Under the pieces are notes generated by a model that saw only the letters and a list, made by a program, of their open reading frames with translations, was not told the origin of the DNA and did not search any database. A DNA stretch of 64,000 nucleotides. Source: Cryptomeria japonica (taxonomy: Eukaryota; Streptophyta; Pinopsida; Cupressales; Cupressaceae). Location of the stretch: the NCBI RefSeq assembly GCF_030272615.1, contig NC_081414.1, positions 304,810,164 to 304,874,163 on the forward strand, in the 5' to 3' direction. Positions within the stretch are counted from its first letter, which is position 1. The number at the start of each line of letters is the position of its first letter. Below are positions 1 to 14,290 of this stretch, piece by piece. Both the position numbers and the translations under genes were made by a program.

Positions 1-766
1 CATAAAATGGGTCTACTTGAGAGGGATTTTTTGTTATTATTGACCCCAAATATATGGTTGGAACAGGGTTATCATTATTTTGGCTATTTTGTTTATGTTC
101 TTTGGTCTCTTCCTTAGATACACCATTGATCACCTTCAAGGTTTTTTCTTGATACTCCGAGAACTTCATCATCTCAAGTAGTGGGACAGAGACCTTCATC
201 TGTGTCAAGGTGTTGGCAATATCAAATGATGTTGTAGTAGACAGTACTAAAGTGTCCATCATCCTGTCCTTATCACCCTTTTGCATCCTAGAAACTTGCA
301 ACTCCTTTTCCTTAGTTAACTTTGTGTTTTCTCCATGGGTTCTACTCGACTTAGTCATCGGTTTAGATGTTTTATTAATCTCCTTCATGAACATGCCTGA
401 TCGTTTGCCTTGTTCAGGGTTTATAGTTCTGTTTCTTAGCATATAAGTCCTTTTGGCTTGTTCAACAGCAGTTGTAGTAATCCTCTCTCGTTCTTCTTTA
501 GTAGGGATCCTCAGCCTCACTTCATTTTCCTCATCTGAGAATACTTGTTGCATACAACACTGCTGATTAATCTGCCTAGAATTTATATCATTTCCTTCAC
601 TCCCCTCAGATGAGTCACAGTCCTTAAAGGACAGTAAGTTTATCTCATGATCATCTGCATATTCTTCACATTCTTCCTCTCTTCCCTGCAACTTCATTGC
701 CACCACACACTGGTAAGGAGAAAGAGGTATATCACACGCTAAGCACCACATATCTTCATCAACCAC
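1..766 (-). pseudogene. gypsy gag-protease linker, open to window edge
   Basis: After the TAG at 767-769 the same minus-strand frame stays open to position 1, about 255 codons. It begins with a degenerate cysteine cluster (CLACDIPLSPYQC), then an acidic stretch, then a Lys/Arg-rich region containing MKVSVPLLEMM, and ends near VPTIYLGS. In plant gypsy elements this arrangement joins gag to the aspartic protease; the catalytic triad itself would lie beyond the edge. Only one stop codon separates it from gag, so it was probably one gag-pol frame. The product is inferred from position and composition; no protease active site is visible. Confidence 0.65.
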
Positions 767-1573
767 CTAGTTCACCACTCTTCTCAAAGGATCTGGTATT
801 TGGTTACCTTCTTTTGGGTTCTTGTCCACTGGTTTTCTATCTTTCCATGTGGTATTATAAGGCATATCATGCAATTTGGGCCTATCATGGTGATAAAACT
901 GTTGTTTCTCTGTTTTATTCACTCTGGCAGACAAATCATTGAGAACATTCAACACCTTGTCCAACTTGTCATCGTCGTTTGTTTGTTTAGGGGCCTTTGG
1001 ATTGAACAACCTTGTGTCATCCCTTCTTCCTATAGTTCCAGCTGCTCTTCTATTATTCTTTATAGTTATGGCCGCTTTCATGACTCCTTGAAGGGTTGTA
1101 GGATTCTTTGTCCTGAGCTCATAGTTTGTTTTACTGTCAAAAGCATTCATGTAGTACAAAATGCTAACTTCAGGAACCGGTTTTATTCTATTAGGTATTT
1201 TATTCATTACTCTATTAAATCTCTTATTGAAATTGGCCACTGCTTCATTTGTATCCTTCTTGATGCTTATGATCTCATGTAAGGCAAACTCTGGGCTATT
1301 ATGGTCTCCATATTGTTCAAGAAAAAGTCTTTTGAATTTTGTAAGGCTGTTTACTGAAAAATCTGGCAGTGCTCTGGACCAATCTCGGGCGTCCTCTGTC
1401 AATGACTGCATGAACAACTTCATCTTGACATCCTCATATGGGAGATATAAATCCTCCATAACTGTGTCGAAAGATTTTCAATGTGCTTCCCCTAAGATGG
1501 CATTACTCTCAATGAACTTTGGTATTGCAGTCCTAATTTCATTAGGGATAGGATGAGGATACACCATCATCCT
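767..1573 (-). pseudogene. gypsy gag capsid region (Retrotrans_gag-like)
   Basis: The 230-codon open part starts at the ATG at 1457-1459, but the frame clearly continues upstream to about 1573 (HPIPNEIRTAIPKF), interrupted by a TGA at 1478-1480. The conserved capsid signature of plant gypsy gags is present: MEDLYLPYEDVKMKLFMQSL, then DARDW, then FLEQYGDHNSPEFALHEI, then FNKRFNRVMNKIP. The frame ends at TAG 767-769 and continues beyond it as the linker. The protein would form the retrotransposon virus-like particle. The visible ATG is internal to the original gag, so the true start lies further upstream. Confidence 0.85.
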
Positions 1574-2230
1574 TGAAAAGTTGAACTACCTGATGCATTT
1601 TGTATTCATCAACCCGTATCCACCTTGGAAAAAGTTTCCATAGTTTGGTCTCACATTGTTATTACCAGGAGGAAATTGGTTTTGTGGTTGAAAGTGGTTT
1701 TGATATGTAAAGGCATTGAACTAGTTATGCTGATACTCAGGAGGTAAATTGGGGTATGGGAAGTTGTTGGGGTGGTTGTGTTGGTGCTTCAGGAGGTATA
1801 TTATTATATGGGAAGTCATTCGGCCTAAAATCATATAAAGGGTTTTTAGATACTCTGTAGGTGTTGATTTTTGCACCAGTCTTATCTGTGTTGCTTCCTC
1901 CTCTATTTGATCCTTGGGCCGCACATTCACTTATCATTCTATATCTCTCCAAGTCATGATTAATATCATCTTCATTGATATTTATACCCAATTTAGCACA
2001 TAATTCTACACACTCCTATACTCTTCCATCATCTCTCATCTCAATGGCTGCTTCAATCATTTGTTTCATCAAGTCTACCATACGGTCTGATGCATCCACC
2101 TTGCTCGAGCCCGGGGAGCTCGAATCCCCTGCCCTTGAATTTGGACAGTGATTCTCAAAGCCAGGAGGGTATTTCTCTTTCCGCGCTCTATCCACAGCTG
2201 CCAAATCCTCATCCCTGGGGTATGTGGGAA
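1574..2230 (-). pseudogene. gypsy gag N-terminal region, broken
   Basis: Open pieces at 2016-2204 and 1737-1991 on the minus strand share one frame, which differs from that of the capsid piece. They read ARKEKYPPGFE, then MKQMIEAAIEM, then INEDDINHDLERYRMI, then a Pro/Gln/Asn-rich linker (PPEAPTQPPQQLP). This is low-complexity gag N-terminal sequence upstream of the capsid core, split by stops and one frameshift near 1600-1730. I recognise it only by position and its lead-in to the capsid. Confidence 0.55.
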
Positions 2231-2525
2231 TTGTATAATTCTATTTACACAAGGCTAGATGTGAATGGTTTTCAGAATAGTGCTAATTATACTTCCCATT
2301 CATAAAGTCATTTTTAGGTTCCATCAGACTATCTATTGATTTCTCCTTTGGATTTCTTTTACTTCTCTTTTGATCAAAGTTTAATTGGACTATGGGGTGG
2401 CCTTGTGTTATTGACCTCCTTCTGTACACAAAATTTCTTATTTCAGAGTCGCCACCTTTCTTCTCGAAAGGAATTTGTATTTTGTATATGAGTTCCTTCC
2501 CACAGCAAAGTACCTTTTAAATGAA

Positions 2526-2545
2526 TCTCCCTAGTAGAGTCCCCA
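2526..2545 (-). other. primer-binding site (tRNA-Arg type) of gypsy element
   Basis: The minus strand reads TGGGGACTCTACTAGGGAG, three bases after an LTR-like end (...ACCCAACA). It resembles TGGCGACTCCRCTGGGGA, the complement of a plant tRNA-Arg 3' end used by many plant gypsy elements, with a few transitions. This fixes the orientation (minus) and the LTR/leader boundary at about 2548-2549. Confidence 0.6.
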
Positions 2546-4049
<1,504 letters not shown>

Positions 4050-5010
4050 CCATTTCGATGAGAATATATCTTTCGATCATTAATTTCTTTAGTCCATCGA
4101 TCTCTTTGTTTCTATCGACAACACTTTTATTTCGAATATCACTTCGATCAAGTATTTCCTTCATTCATCAAAATATTGTATTTGGTCACTATGGTTGTCT
4201 CCTCACCGATACCTATCTGATATCCATCGGGTTTTTATGTCGAAGAAACCTTGGGCTTCGGTGACCTCCTTTATTTTTCCACTGAAATACCTCTTCCATC
4301 GATATCACAATGCCCCGTCAATGAATGGATCTATTGTCTCACCAAAGCCTTTCTTCATTAATTTCTTTAGTCCATCGATCTCTTTGTTTCTATCGACAAC
4401 ACTTTTATTTCGAATATCACTTCGATCAAGTATTTCCTTCATTCATCAAAATATTGTTTTCGGTCACTATGGTTGTCTCCTCACCGATACCTATCTGATA
4501 TCCATCGGGTTTTTATGTCGAAGAAACCTTTGGCTTCGGTGACCTCCTTTATTTTTCCACCGAAATACCTCTTCCATCGATATCACTATGCCCCGTCAAT
4601 GAATGGATGTTTTGTCTCACCAAAGCCTTTCTTTATCCTCTCTTGTCGTCTTCCACCAATAAAGTTGTATCAGTGAAACAACGCATATTAGAGACATGCC
4701 TTTTAGCCTCCTCGAAACCTATTTCCTCATCAATATCTTTTATCGATGTAACTTCTTTTTGTCTGATCGACCTTATTCTTTCGATGAGAACATTTCTTTC
4801 AGTGAGTCCCTTTGCACCGATGGTATTATCTCCTCGAAGACCTTTTTCCCGTCGATGAAAACCATCTCCACTTTCCTCGATATCTTTTGTTGATGGAATT
4901 ACTATCTTCGATGAGTCCTTTCTGAAGTTCATCAACGTTTCCTTTCTTCGATGGCCCTTTTATATCGATGAGACATCGTTGGGTCTCATCGATAATATTT
5001 GAATCCGGAT
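4050..5010. repeat. TCGA/ATCGA-rich degenerate block
   Basis: The motif TCGA (often CATCGAT, TTCGATGA or TATCGA) recurs many times over about 960 bp, although CpG is rare in the flanks. It includes the 278-bp tandem duplication. Small open frames (minus 4633-4935, 100 codons; minus 3946-4164) contain Lys/Glu/Asp-rich peptides but no family I recognise. It could be a decayed coding repeat or a degenerate minisatellite. Confidence 0.6.
4079..4634. repeat. 278-bp tandem duplication
   Basis: Copy 1 (about 4079-4356) and copy 2 (about 4357-4634) match over nearly the whole unit, each starting at TTAATTTCTTTAGTCCATCG and ending at ACCAAAGCCTTTCTT, with few substitutions. The period is 278 bp (for example 4081 to 4359), which is not a multiple of three, so the copies are not read in the same frame. 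Confidence 0.92.
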
Positions 5011-6984
5011 ATCTTTATAGGATGCTATTATACCCGCTTGATGACTTGTGGGCTATCATGGTATTAATGAAAATGATGATTTCTTCTAACAATAGGGGGA
5101 TTTTATGATTTAATTCCATAGATAAACATTCAAATTTGATTCTCAACAAAGGGATTGGGAGGAAGTCCAAATGAACCTCACAACTCCATAAAGAACATGA
5201 AACTTGACAAAAAGTTGGGAATGGAAGAATGTGGGGATGCAAAAGAGGAAGTGGGTAAAGACATAGAAGATAAAGTATAAACATTCATGAACATCCTACA
5301 ATCTTATGGAATAAAGGACTTGACGAAAAAAGGAATGGAATTGCTAGAATTATATTTTTTTTATGTAGGATCAATAGTTAGGATAGGAGGTTAGACAACC
5401 AAAATAAGTCTGGTAGTCGACTGAAACTCCACAACTCTACAAAAATTGAGGAAAATGAATAAAGTCTTTGCAAACTTATAAATTTTTGGATTGTTGTAGC
5501 TTTTGGCATATGATAGTAACATTAATGGGAGAAAATGAGGAATAATATGTATAAAAAAAATTCACTAAGTGGGACATATTTAAAGAATTCTTAGATTGAT
5601 TATAGTGATGAGAAAAATGAGGTCTAATATACAAGGGGATTTGGACTCAAGGGAAGTTTTGTAATATTAGATTGAGTCCTAATAGGGCGACAGTCATTTG
5701 AATTGACAACTTTAGTGGCTTAATTGTGTAGGTAGTAAGAAAGAATAGGTTACATATCATAATTAAATAAATAGACCCAAATCTTATATCATGACCATTA
5801 CACTTTATTGAGCAAGATGTTAAGCCATCCATACGTATAAAAGGTTTAGGTTGGTTCACCTTGTAATTGAGCTACATGAACATAGTTGCAATATGTATTA
5901 AACATCATGTAATATTACAAATATAAATTCATTTAAATATTCTTCTAAGACTATGACATAATTTTAAGGATTATATTATTAATGCATCACTTTGTTAAGG
6001 ATTGAACAATGTCTGTGATTATTATTTATTTGGTTCTAAATCAACACAGTTAGGATATCGGATGAGAGATAAAGTGGGGGTGATGATTTCCTATGTATTT
6101 TATTAAGATGAATAATTTGATTACATGTATCCTATCCATGTAAGATTAGAAATGTAAAGGTTATCGTGCCAATGGGAAGGAAACACAAAGACTGACAAAG
6201 CTTATGCTTGTAGACTCATTATTAGGTTGTAATTCAATCTTATATTATAAGGTTCACTCAAGAGCTTAGTTCCAAAAATATTAGATTAATACAAAAATAT
6301 CCTCCAACATTGATATCGCAGTCTTTATTCCTCGCTATTGATTTGTCTAGTCCCTTAGTGTGTATGGTGGAAGACTCATAGAATGTAAAATCATATTGAC
6401 TGATTATTACTACATATGAATTAGGTAATATTCCTTTGTAAGAGAGACTTTTAATTCAAGTATATTAAAGCTCATTTAATAAGAGATTTAAAAATATTAA
6501 TCAAACAAATTGAAAAATTGAAAAATTAAATGAACTTTATGAGACACTAAGGTGGTTTATAAAATATTTTCAATTAGTTTACTTTAAGTTCATGTTTTTG
6601 CCCTGGCATTGGAGTCCATTTCAATGCATGATGAATGACTAAAAATTCCATGACATAACAAAATGCTACATGAACTATTTGTTGGATTGGCTCATAGCAA
6701 CTAGTAGAAAGCGGATAAGAATATTAAAATTTGAAGTTGATGCATTGCTTTCAAATGTTATTTGCATGATCAATGGAGTTGACTTGGGTCAATCTTATCT
6801 ACCACATGAATGATCTAAAGGGGTGTTAATGATATTGAGGTGGGGGGGGACTGTTTATAAATCTATACTAATGGGGTGAAATAGGGATCAATATTCATAT
6901 CAAGCACAAAACCAAATGGGAAACAACATATTTATTCTAATTTCGCCATTTTTATTGAAATGAAAAAATGATGGTTTGGTAGAA

Positions 6985-9290
6985 TAATTAGATAAATAAA
7001 CATAAATAAGTATGCATTAACCTAAGGATTAAATTTGAGGTAAAATAATATATAATATATAATATCACACAACATTAGATATTAAGCATGATCACATAGT
7101 AAATATCAATAATGATGACAAAGAATATATCTCTATATTTAACTGAATATTGAGTATTGGCTGGTGATGATTATTTAGTTGATACAAGTTGGGATCTAGA
7201 GATGTCATAGACAAACCTAGATAAAGATAAGCACGTAGATAAATATAGTCATTTTATATAGACAAAGATCTTGTTATAAATATCAATAATAAACATAAGA
7301 ATATAAGATTAAAGTGATAATAAAATATACTACGAGATAATTCTTATCATTACTCATATGAGCAATCAATAATAAATTATAAGTATTATGTAGTACATGT
7401 AATCATACATACATAGAAGATGTTGATTTTAACTAAAAGAGTTTAACGTCATAAGAATAACAGTGGAATATAAATAAAACCAATGATTGGATCATTGTTC
7501 TCGCCATGGGCATGATAATGGTGATACAGATACCTCAAAGGGTCAAAAAATCCCATCCACAAGTATTAACACACATAGTATAAGATCAATGAGATTATCC
7601 CAAAAAAAATGTATAGATATAATTGACATGACAAATAAGATAAATGGATCTAAGGCTCAAGAGTTGTGCAAGTCCCCAATATAGGAAATACAATCATAAT
7701 ATAATTGATAATAATATAGAACATCAATTATGAGAGTAAAAATCAATATGAATATGTGAAAATCGTGATGCCCAAATTTAGGATCAATGGGATAAATTAC
7801 AACAGTATGCATGTTCATAACAGTGTAGTGTATATCATAAAAAATAATAGGATCATGATCCAAGTTTTCTCAATATAAATAGGATCACTCATAAGACATG
7901 ACAATGTAAGATCAATAGATGGATGGGAGAAGTAGCCTGATAACCTCATGTAAGCATGTATATAGGATCAATAGTAATTTAGGATCATAAAATCATAAGA
8001 TAGAGTAATTGTAAGGTGAAATAATAATGATGTATCAACATAAGATTAAGATAGTAGTGATGTATAGTATCAAGACATATGTTAATTCTCTTTTAGTTTT
8101 ACTTCTGAATTCTCTTCGTATTAATTTTTCTATACATGTTGTTTTGTTCTTCTTTCTTAAATACACAACATTCTCTTTCAAGTCTTAGATGATTTGTTTT
8201 AACTCTTTCTTATGTTATTTTTAATTTGAATTTGAACCTTGTGTTTAAGACCTATTTATTTTCTATAAAAATCCATTACCGTGATGGGTTTTACAATATG
8301 CATTCTCATTATATGATTTAGGGAGTGATTGGGTAGTATCTATAGCACGAATTGAAGGTAGGGCGATGAGATCTCACTCTATAAAATTTTAAACATACAT
8401 TTTCCATAATACCATAAATTGTAGTAAATTATTTTCTCTTATATGACCTAAAAAGAATGAAGATAAAACATATGGGGTGCTTGTTTTGCATTTTCCTCTT
8501 TTAAAATTACCCTTTGCAAAATAATTTGAGTTTCAATACTTGGAAGGGTAAGAAGAATTTTAAATTGGACCATAACTAATTTCATTTACTGTAAGCAACT
8601 TAGATTCCACTGTTTTGATACAAGTACATAGATCCATAAATTAAACAAAACTATTAATATACATATTATCTTGAATTGGTTTGTTGCATTCTTAAATTGA
8701 TAAATACAACATGATGTTTTTAATAATAGAAAGTTGCAATCAATTTAGAGTCACATAGAAGAGAAACCAATAACATAATCACATTCATTTATTTTATCCC
8801 TAGGCATATTCAAATAAATCAATAATTATAAATATAGCATCCTATATTTATTTTAAATTAATTAAAAAATATTTTGCTAAATCGCTAAATGAATGAATAT
8901 ATCTATACTCGACAATGTATAAAACTATTTGATAGAATAATATTTGAGTGTGGTGAGAATTTTTTGGCAACCATTATATCCTTATATTTAAAATGCATGC
9001 ATGCATGTAGGTGCATAAAATTTAAGATGTGTATTAGTATCTCCTTTCCCATCATACATATAAAAACATGGTACTATAATTCCCACAAGTAATTAGGTTA
9101 ATAAACACAGTCAATGATTCCATACGTTAATTATAAAAATAAACACAATTAAGTATAAATTAGCCTAGGGATTGAATGTTGAGTGAATTTAGTGGAATAG
9201 GATTGATTAAATTAGTTAATATCAAATAATTAGCATGATCAAGTCATAAATAAAAATTAAGAATGATTAGACAATAATCATGATTAAAAA
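6985..9290. repeat. diverged direct repeat pair (about 6985-7140 and 9100-9290)
   Basis: Both segments carry the same ordered words: AATAAACAYAA, then TTARCCTARGGATT, then GAGTGAA/GAGGTAA, then AATATCA, then AGCATGATCA, then AATGAT. Similarity is loose, indicating an old dispersed element. Only the outer limits of the pair are given here. Confidence 0.4.
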
Positions 9291-11040
9291 CCGTATTGAT
9301 GGTTCCATGTTACAAAAGTATGATAACTCCCTCAATTGTCCAATATTGGTTGTAGAAATTTATTCACCTACCTCATTTTATTACCTTGACTCCATAGATG
9401 TACCTTCCTAATGTTATTGTAGAATGCCTCCTAGCATGCATTCACCATTCAAATTATTTTTGTAATTGATTTTATTCAATTTAAAATATAACCAAATACT
9501 TCAACTACCTAACAATTCATTATTGACATTTGCATTATCTCCAACTCATCTAATTTCTTAAACATGATATTAATCATGTTTAGTTTATCAATAGTTTCTT
9601 GTTTGGTTCTAGGATATGACTTGGTCACGTGCAATATGTTTTCTTCTTCTATCAAAGTTCTTGGTTGTAGAATATCACATTTTATTCAAGCTTTCAATTT
9701 AAATGCATGATTTATAGTTTGTAGGCATTTGTAGGAATTTCAAGACCTCGTAGTCATTATGCATGGATAATGTCTTAACTACATATTTCCTAAAAAAACT
9801 AGTTGTATGTTTTTGCATCTTTATTTCCATTAATTTGCATGCTTCTTATCATTGTGTTAACCTTGTTGTACATTCACTAATTACTTTCCCCTACATTTTT
9901 TTTCTTGGTGTCATATGAGAATTGTCACATAAATAGCCCTTATATGTTCCCTCAAACTTTGATTCTATTATTGGTATATTAGTTAAAAAGCATCCCCATG
10001 CCTTTATATAGTTGACATGGGTCTTTCTTGTATCAATATAAAAAATGTTAACCTCTTTATGAATATATTTTCTTGCACAAGTCTAATGTTCTTTTAATCC
10101 ATGCATCTACATTTCTTTGTGCATCCTCTTATATCCACTATTTAAGTATCTCACATAGTCTATCAAATTGTGTACTTCCTTAGATGGTGGGTGTGAGAGA
10201 TCAAACTCACTTTGTGTATTCGGTACATAAAAATGTTAATACTTGTGAAATATTCAAAGGATTGAGATATGTCATAGATAAATGAGACTAATCTTGTAAG
10301 TGAAAATAAATGTTGATAGACGTATACCCTTGATATAATCAAGATCAAGTGATTAAATAAATGGTTTGCATGTTTGAAGTAGTAATAAAACCACACCATA
10401 ACCATTTTGAAAAAGTGATATCCGAAATGTTGATGCAAAAAACCTTTGACACAATCAAATCCAAAAACATTTTAGCAATTATCGACATGGATTGTGGAAA
10501 TCTAATATCATTAAAGTGATATCAATCATGTGTGCACATTTCTTCTCTTAGTTTTTCATCCTTATAGTCACACTTACAACAAAATTCTACATATTTCTAT
10601 GCATGGTTCTTTCTTGGAGGAATTTTTCCCCATTTTCTATAATCATAAACTATTTGATACATGCTCACAAAAAGGTCAAAAATAATAAATAAACAAACAA
10701 ACTTAGATGTGTGTACCATCTACACAATATTATAGAACTAAATCCTATTCTAAAACATGGTTTCAAGGACCTTATTTATGAAAGTAAATCAATTGGCCCA
10801 TGGCCACAATATGACTTTAGCTAGTTAGATCTAGATTATTTTTGTAATTAAAATTTTATTTTGGTCACTATTAAGGCTAAGTTGGAATTCAAGATAAAAA
10901 ATAATATTATGAAAATAAACTACATAGTGGTTTCTACAATATTATTCTTTGTATTCACCACCTCATCTTGTTAACTAGTCAAGAATGATTATGATATGAC
11001 ATGTATCACTCTAACACATAAGTGGATGAAGGCAACATCT

Positions 11041-11183
11041 ATTTTGGCTCCAAAAACGCACTAAATTACTATGGAAAGTAGCATAATACGCAATTATGGG
11101 TGCATTACAAATTGTTGATTGCGAAAGAGACGACTGAGATTTTTTAAGGTTTTTAATAACACGGATGGTTTTGGAGCCAAAAT
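11041..11183. mobile_element. MITE-like inverted-repeat element
   Basis: ATTTTGGCTCCAAAA at 11041-11055 is the exact reverse complement of TTTTGGAGCCAAAAT at 11169-11183, a perfect 15-bp terminal inverted repeat bounding 143 bp. Outside it the similarity continues imperfectly (left GTGGATGAAGGCAA, right in reverse complement CTGGATGCAGCAA), so the true ends may be near 11022 and 11204. There is no coding capacity. A target duplication could not be fixed, so the superfamily is unassigned. Confidence 0.6.
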
Positions 11184-13590
11184 TGCTGCATCCAGTGACT
11201 GAATTGACCAGTGCTATATAATAAATATTCCATTTTTCAAATGTCTTTTAGGATAAACCAAATGTAAGGGCATCATATCCTAACAATTAGCTTACTAGTA
11301 TGCTAACAAATATTACATTCGTCAATACAAGCATGTAAATCCCTTTGTAATTTGTAGGCCACCACATTCTTGCCCATAGAACCTTATGTGCTATTACAAA
11401 TACCTTGATAATGACCCCTTTCTTGACCTTTATAAAATTCCTATAACGCTACATCATAACGTGAGATGCATCTATAAAGCACCTTGTCCAAGCTCCATCT
11501 TGTATAACTAGTAATTGACCACCTAATATAGTGCAACGTGTACATCCAATTCTTTATTTTTGGCTTTAGTATAACTTGATTTTTCATTTCCTAAAGCTAA
11601 AAATGATGTAGTTATTTTGAATGGATATGGGATGATATCCATGTGAAAGATGTATATGTCAAGTTTAACATATACTCAAGTGGGGATGTTCCTATTTCTC
11701 TTGTTCCCATGCATAATAGATGATTGAGCCTAACACTCACCCAAAATAATTCTTTCTAATATGCACAACTATTCTAATCTCAAATGGTTAGAACAAAATC
11801 AACCATCGACATAATCAACTATGTAGAATGAAATTGTTGACCAAATATTAGTAAATGAACCAAAGTGTTACCCATAATCTTGTTGCATTCTAACCACTAA
11901 CAACTAAACCCTTAAAATATTCATATATTGGTATATCCTTCTATCTCACTTGAAGCATGTATGAGCGCATGGTCCTCTAATCTACTTAGTGCTACTAATT
12001 ACAAATCCTAAGCATAATAAAGGTCATATATTTAAGAATTACATGTGAACGAAAATAAAACTTACAAAAATATTAACAAGTAGATTGGTTTAACATTACA
12101 ATCTTTATATATTCACTTCTTTAATCATGTCCTAGTTATCTATTCACCAGGTATTAAATATTTTTATGTTGCTAAACTAAATTGGTTCCAATGAGCTACC
12201 AACATAGAATATGTACCATTTGTAGATAGACTACAAACATGTTTATACATGTCATCTTTGAATGTTCACTCAAAGCCACACATTTTGTTGATTCAAGGGT
12301 CTAACTTATGAGAAATTAACATTAACTTTCTTAAAGATTCCTATAAGGTGTATTTAAACACCATATTCCTTACTAATATGTCAAGTATTTGATATTAGAG
12401 TTAGCATGATTCACTACTATTTTTGTGAGAAATTCAAATTTGTATATCAAAGATCAATTTAAAAATGGTTTAGATGGGACTCATGGCACTAAAGATTTGA
12501 ACAACATGTGACTATTTGAATCTACATATATTTATTATACTAAGAGCTATAAATTTGTGTATATTAGAAATTGACTCTAGCATATGATATCAACACAATT
12601 TTTTCATCATTTTTCTTGGAGCTAAATGAATATGCCCACCTCAATTTATTTTTGAATATTCAATGCATATTTATTAACCTAAATCTAAAAGATTAATATA
12701 TGAACTAATCATGCTAAATTGATTGGTTTTGTTTATTAGCCTAGGTTTTTTATGTAGAGTAATTTTTTTTACATTTTTGGTGAATCCAGTTTTTCTTACA
12801 CTACCTAAGGTTCCCCTCAAGGTTTTTCTCCTATAGTAGATTTTTCAAATAAAAATTTTGTATTAACATACACCATTTTCAAAGTTTAGTAGGTTTTAAT
12901 TTCTCTTCACATTTACTCTCTATAGTTGTATCATTATTTTAGGGACTAGACTCAATTGAGTGACATTAACTTTACTCATCCTACCATCCACTATTGGTAT
13001 ATTTGGGGTTTATTTTAATTTTGATTATGGATTTTTTATTTTATTTATACCAATCTTTACCTTATGCCACTTACTCATTTCTATTAGGGTTTTAGTTATT
13101 TGTTGTGTATTTTTTTGAATCCTAATCCAACTACCTTTGGAGTGATCTTCATTGTTATATATTTTCATCATGGATTCTAGTGGTCCTTGACCATTTACAA
13201 TGTCCATTTTCGAATGATTCTCCACATTGGCAAGATGAGATTAATGATCAAAAGATTCATCTCTATTCAAATAAATTGATATCTTTAGGTTTTGTACAAC
13301 TAGAATGTTTTCTTAATTGGAAGATAAAATATTGGCAGGTTATTTTCTTATACAACTCTAAATGATTGATCATAAGAAAGGACAACACATAAACAAATTT
13401 TATATAAAAAATTAAAATGAGATTAAAAAATATAAAATTGAAGAAGGAAGGTAAAAACCCTAAAGTAATACATTATAGGGGTTTGCAACAACTTGTGGTT
13501 GAGAAGATTAGGAGCACTAAGTGTTTGTCAATCAACCTAAGCATTGTACCAATGGAGGATGATTCTCAAGTTTAGCTGTCGGAAGTTAGT

Positions 13591-14280
13591 ATGTCTGAGA
13601 ATAATGGGTCCCTTGTCAAATCTATTGTTTGGGGTATCGAGGAAAGGAGGAAATCTAGCATAAAGTTGAGTGAGAACATTAGTCTTATTACCCCCAAGGG
13701 GAGAGTTGATTTCCCAATACTTTCTAATACATTTAATGCTCTTGTAGATGCCCATGATGAGGAAACTCATGATGGGGCCATTATTAGGAATCCACTTCTC
13801 CCTAGTGATGATTGGCCTAACACTCTCCCTCAAAGTCCTGTAAGAGCAACTCTAGACTTAGATAGCCAAAAGGATGAATTTGACAACGACAATGCATATT
13901 TTGATATTATTATTGTGAATCCTATCATTAGCAATTTGGAATCTAATGAGACCCACAAGCTTGCCATAGTACCATATGATCATTCCAGAATAAGCCCTTG
14001 TGAGGGTATTAGGGATGATCATCCATTGGATTCAGACTTGGAAATGAGATCCTTATCCAGTGACTCGATCACTAAAGAGGAGCATAACCTAGTCCTAAAT
14101 TTAGAGAAGAAAGCTTAATCATATGACATACTGGTGGCTGAGGGGAATGGTTTGTTCACCACTGTCAGATGGAAAAGGGGAAGACCTAAAAAAAATTTCC
14201 CTTCCCCAAGAAAATAGATAACAAGAAGGAGCTCCCAAAATTTTTTGATAGCTTCAAAGCTTCCAAGAATTAATTGCTTA
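13591..14280 (+). pseudogene. LINE-1 ORF1 C-terminal region
   Basis: An open frame of 175 codons (to 14118), followed after a stop by a basic stretch (VRWKRGRPKK). It is acidic and Ser/Asn-rich with no zinc knuckle in view, and ends just before the ORF2 start. In plant LINEs the ORF1 tail is such a low-complexity charged region ending in a basic patch, so this assignment is positional. The DUF4283-type N-terminal half was not found upstream and may be lost. Confidence 0.5.
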
Positions 14281-14290
14281 AAGGGTTTCC

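Larger units (their letters stand above)
5011..13399. other. long AT-rich gene-free region
   Basis: About 8.4 kb without a convincing gene on either strand; all open frames are under 100 codons and match nothing I know. It contains a diverged repeat pair (about 6985-7140 and 9100-9290), a GATC-rich patch (7480-8060) and a MITE-like inverted repeat (11041-11183). It is most likely old, decayed transposon sequence. Confidence 0.5.

Noticed and set aside
2101-2130. Overlapping XhoI-SmaI-SacI-like sites (CTCGAGCCCGGGGAGCTCG) suggesting cloning-vector sequence
   Set aside because: The stretch reads in frame within the gypsy gag (SSSPGSSKVDASD on the minus strand) with no other vector sequence around it; it is a chance palindrome.
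5015-5859. Small minus-strand frames of 70-89 codons as host genes
   Set aside because: No motif, no coding neighbours, composition like the surrounding AT-rich DNA.
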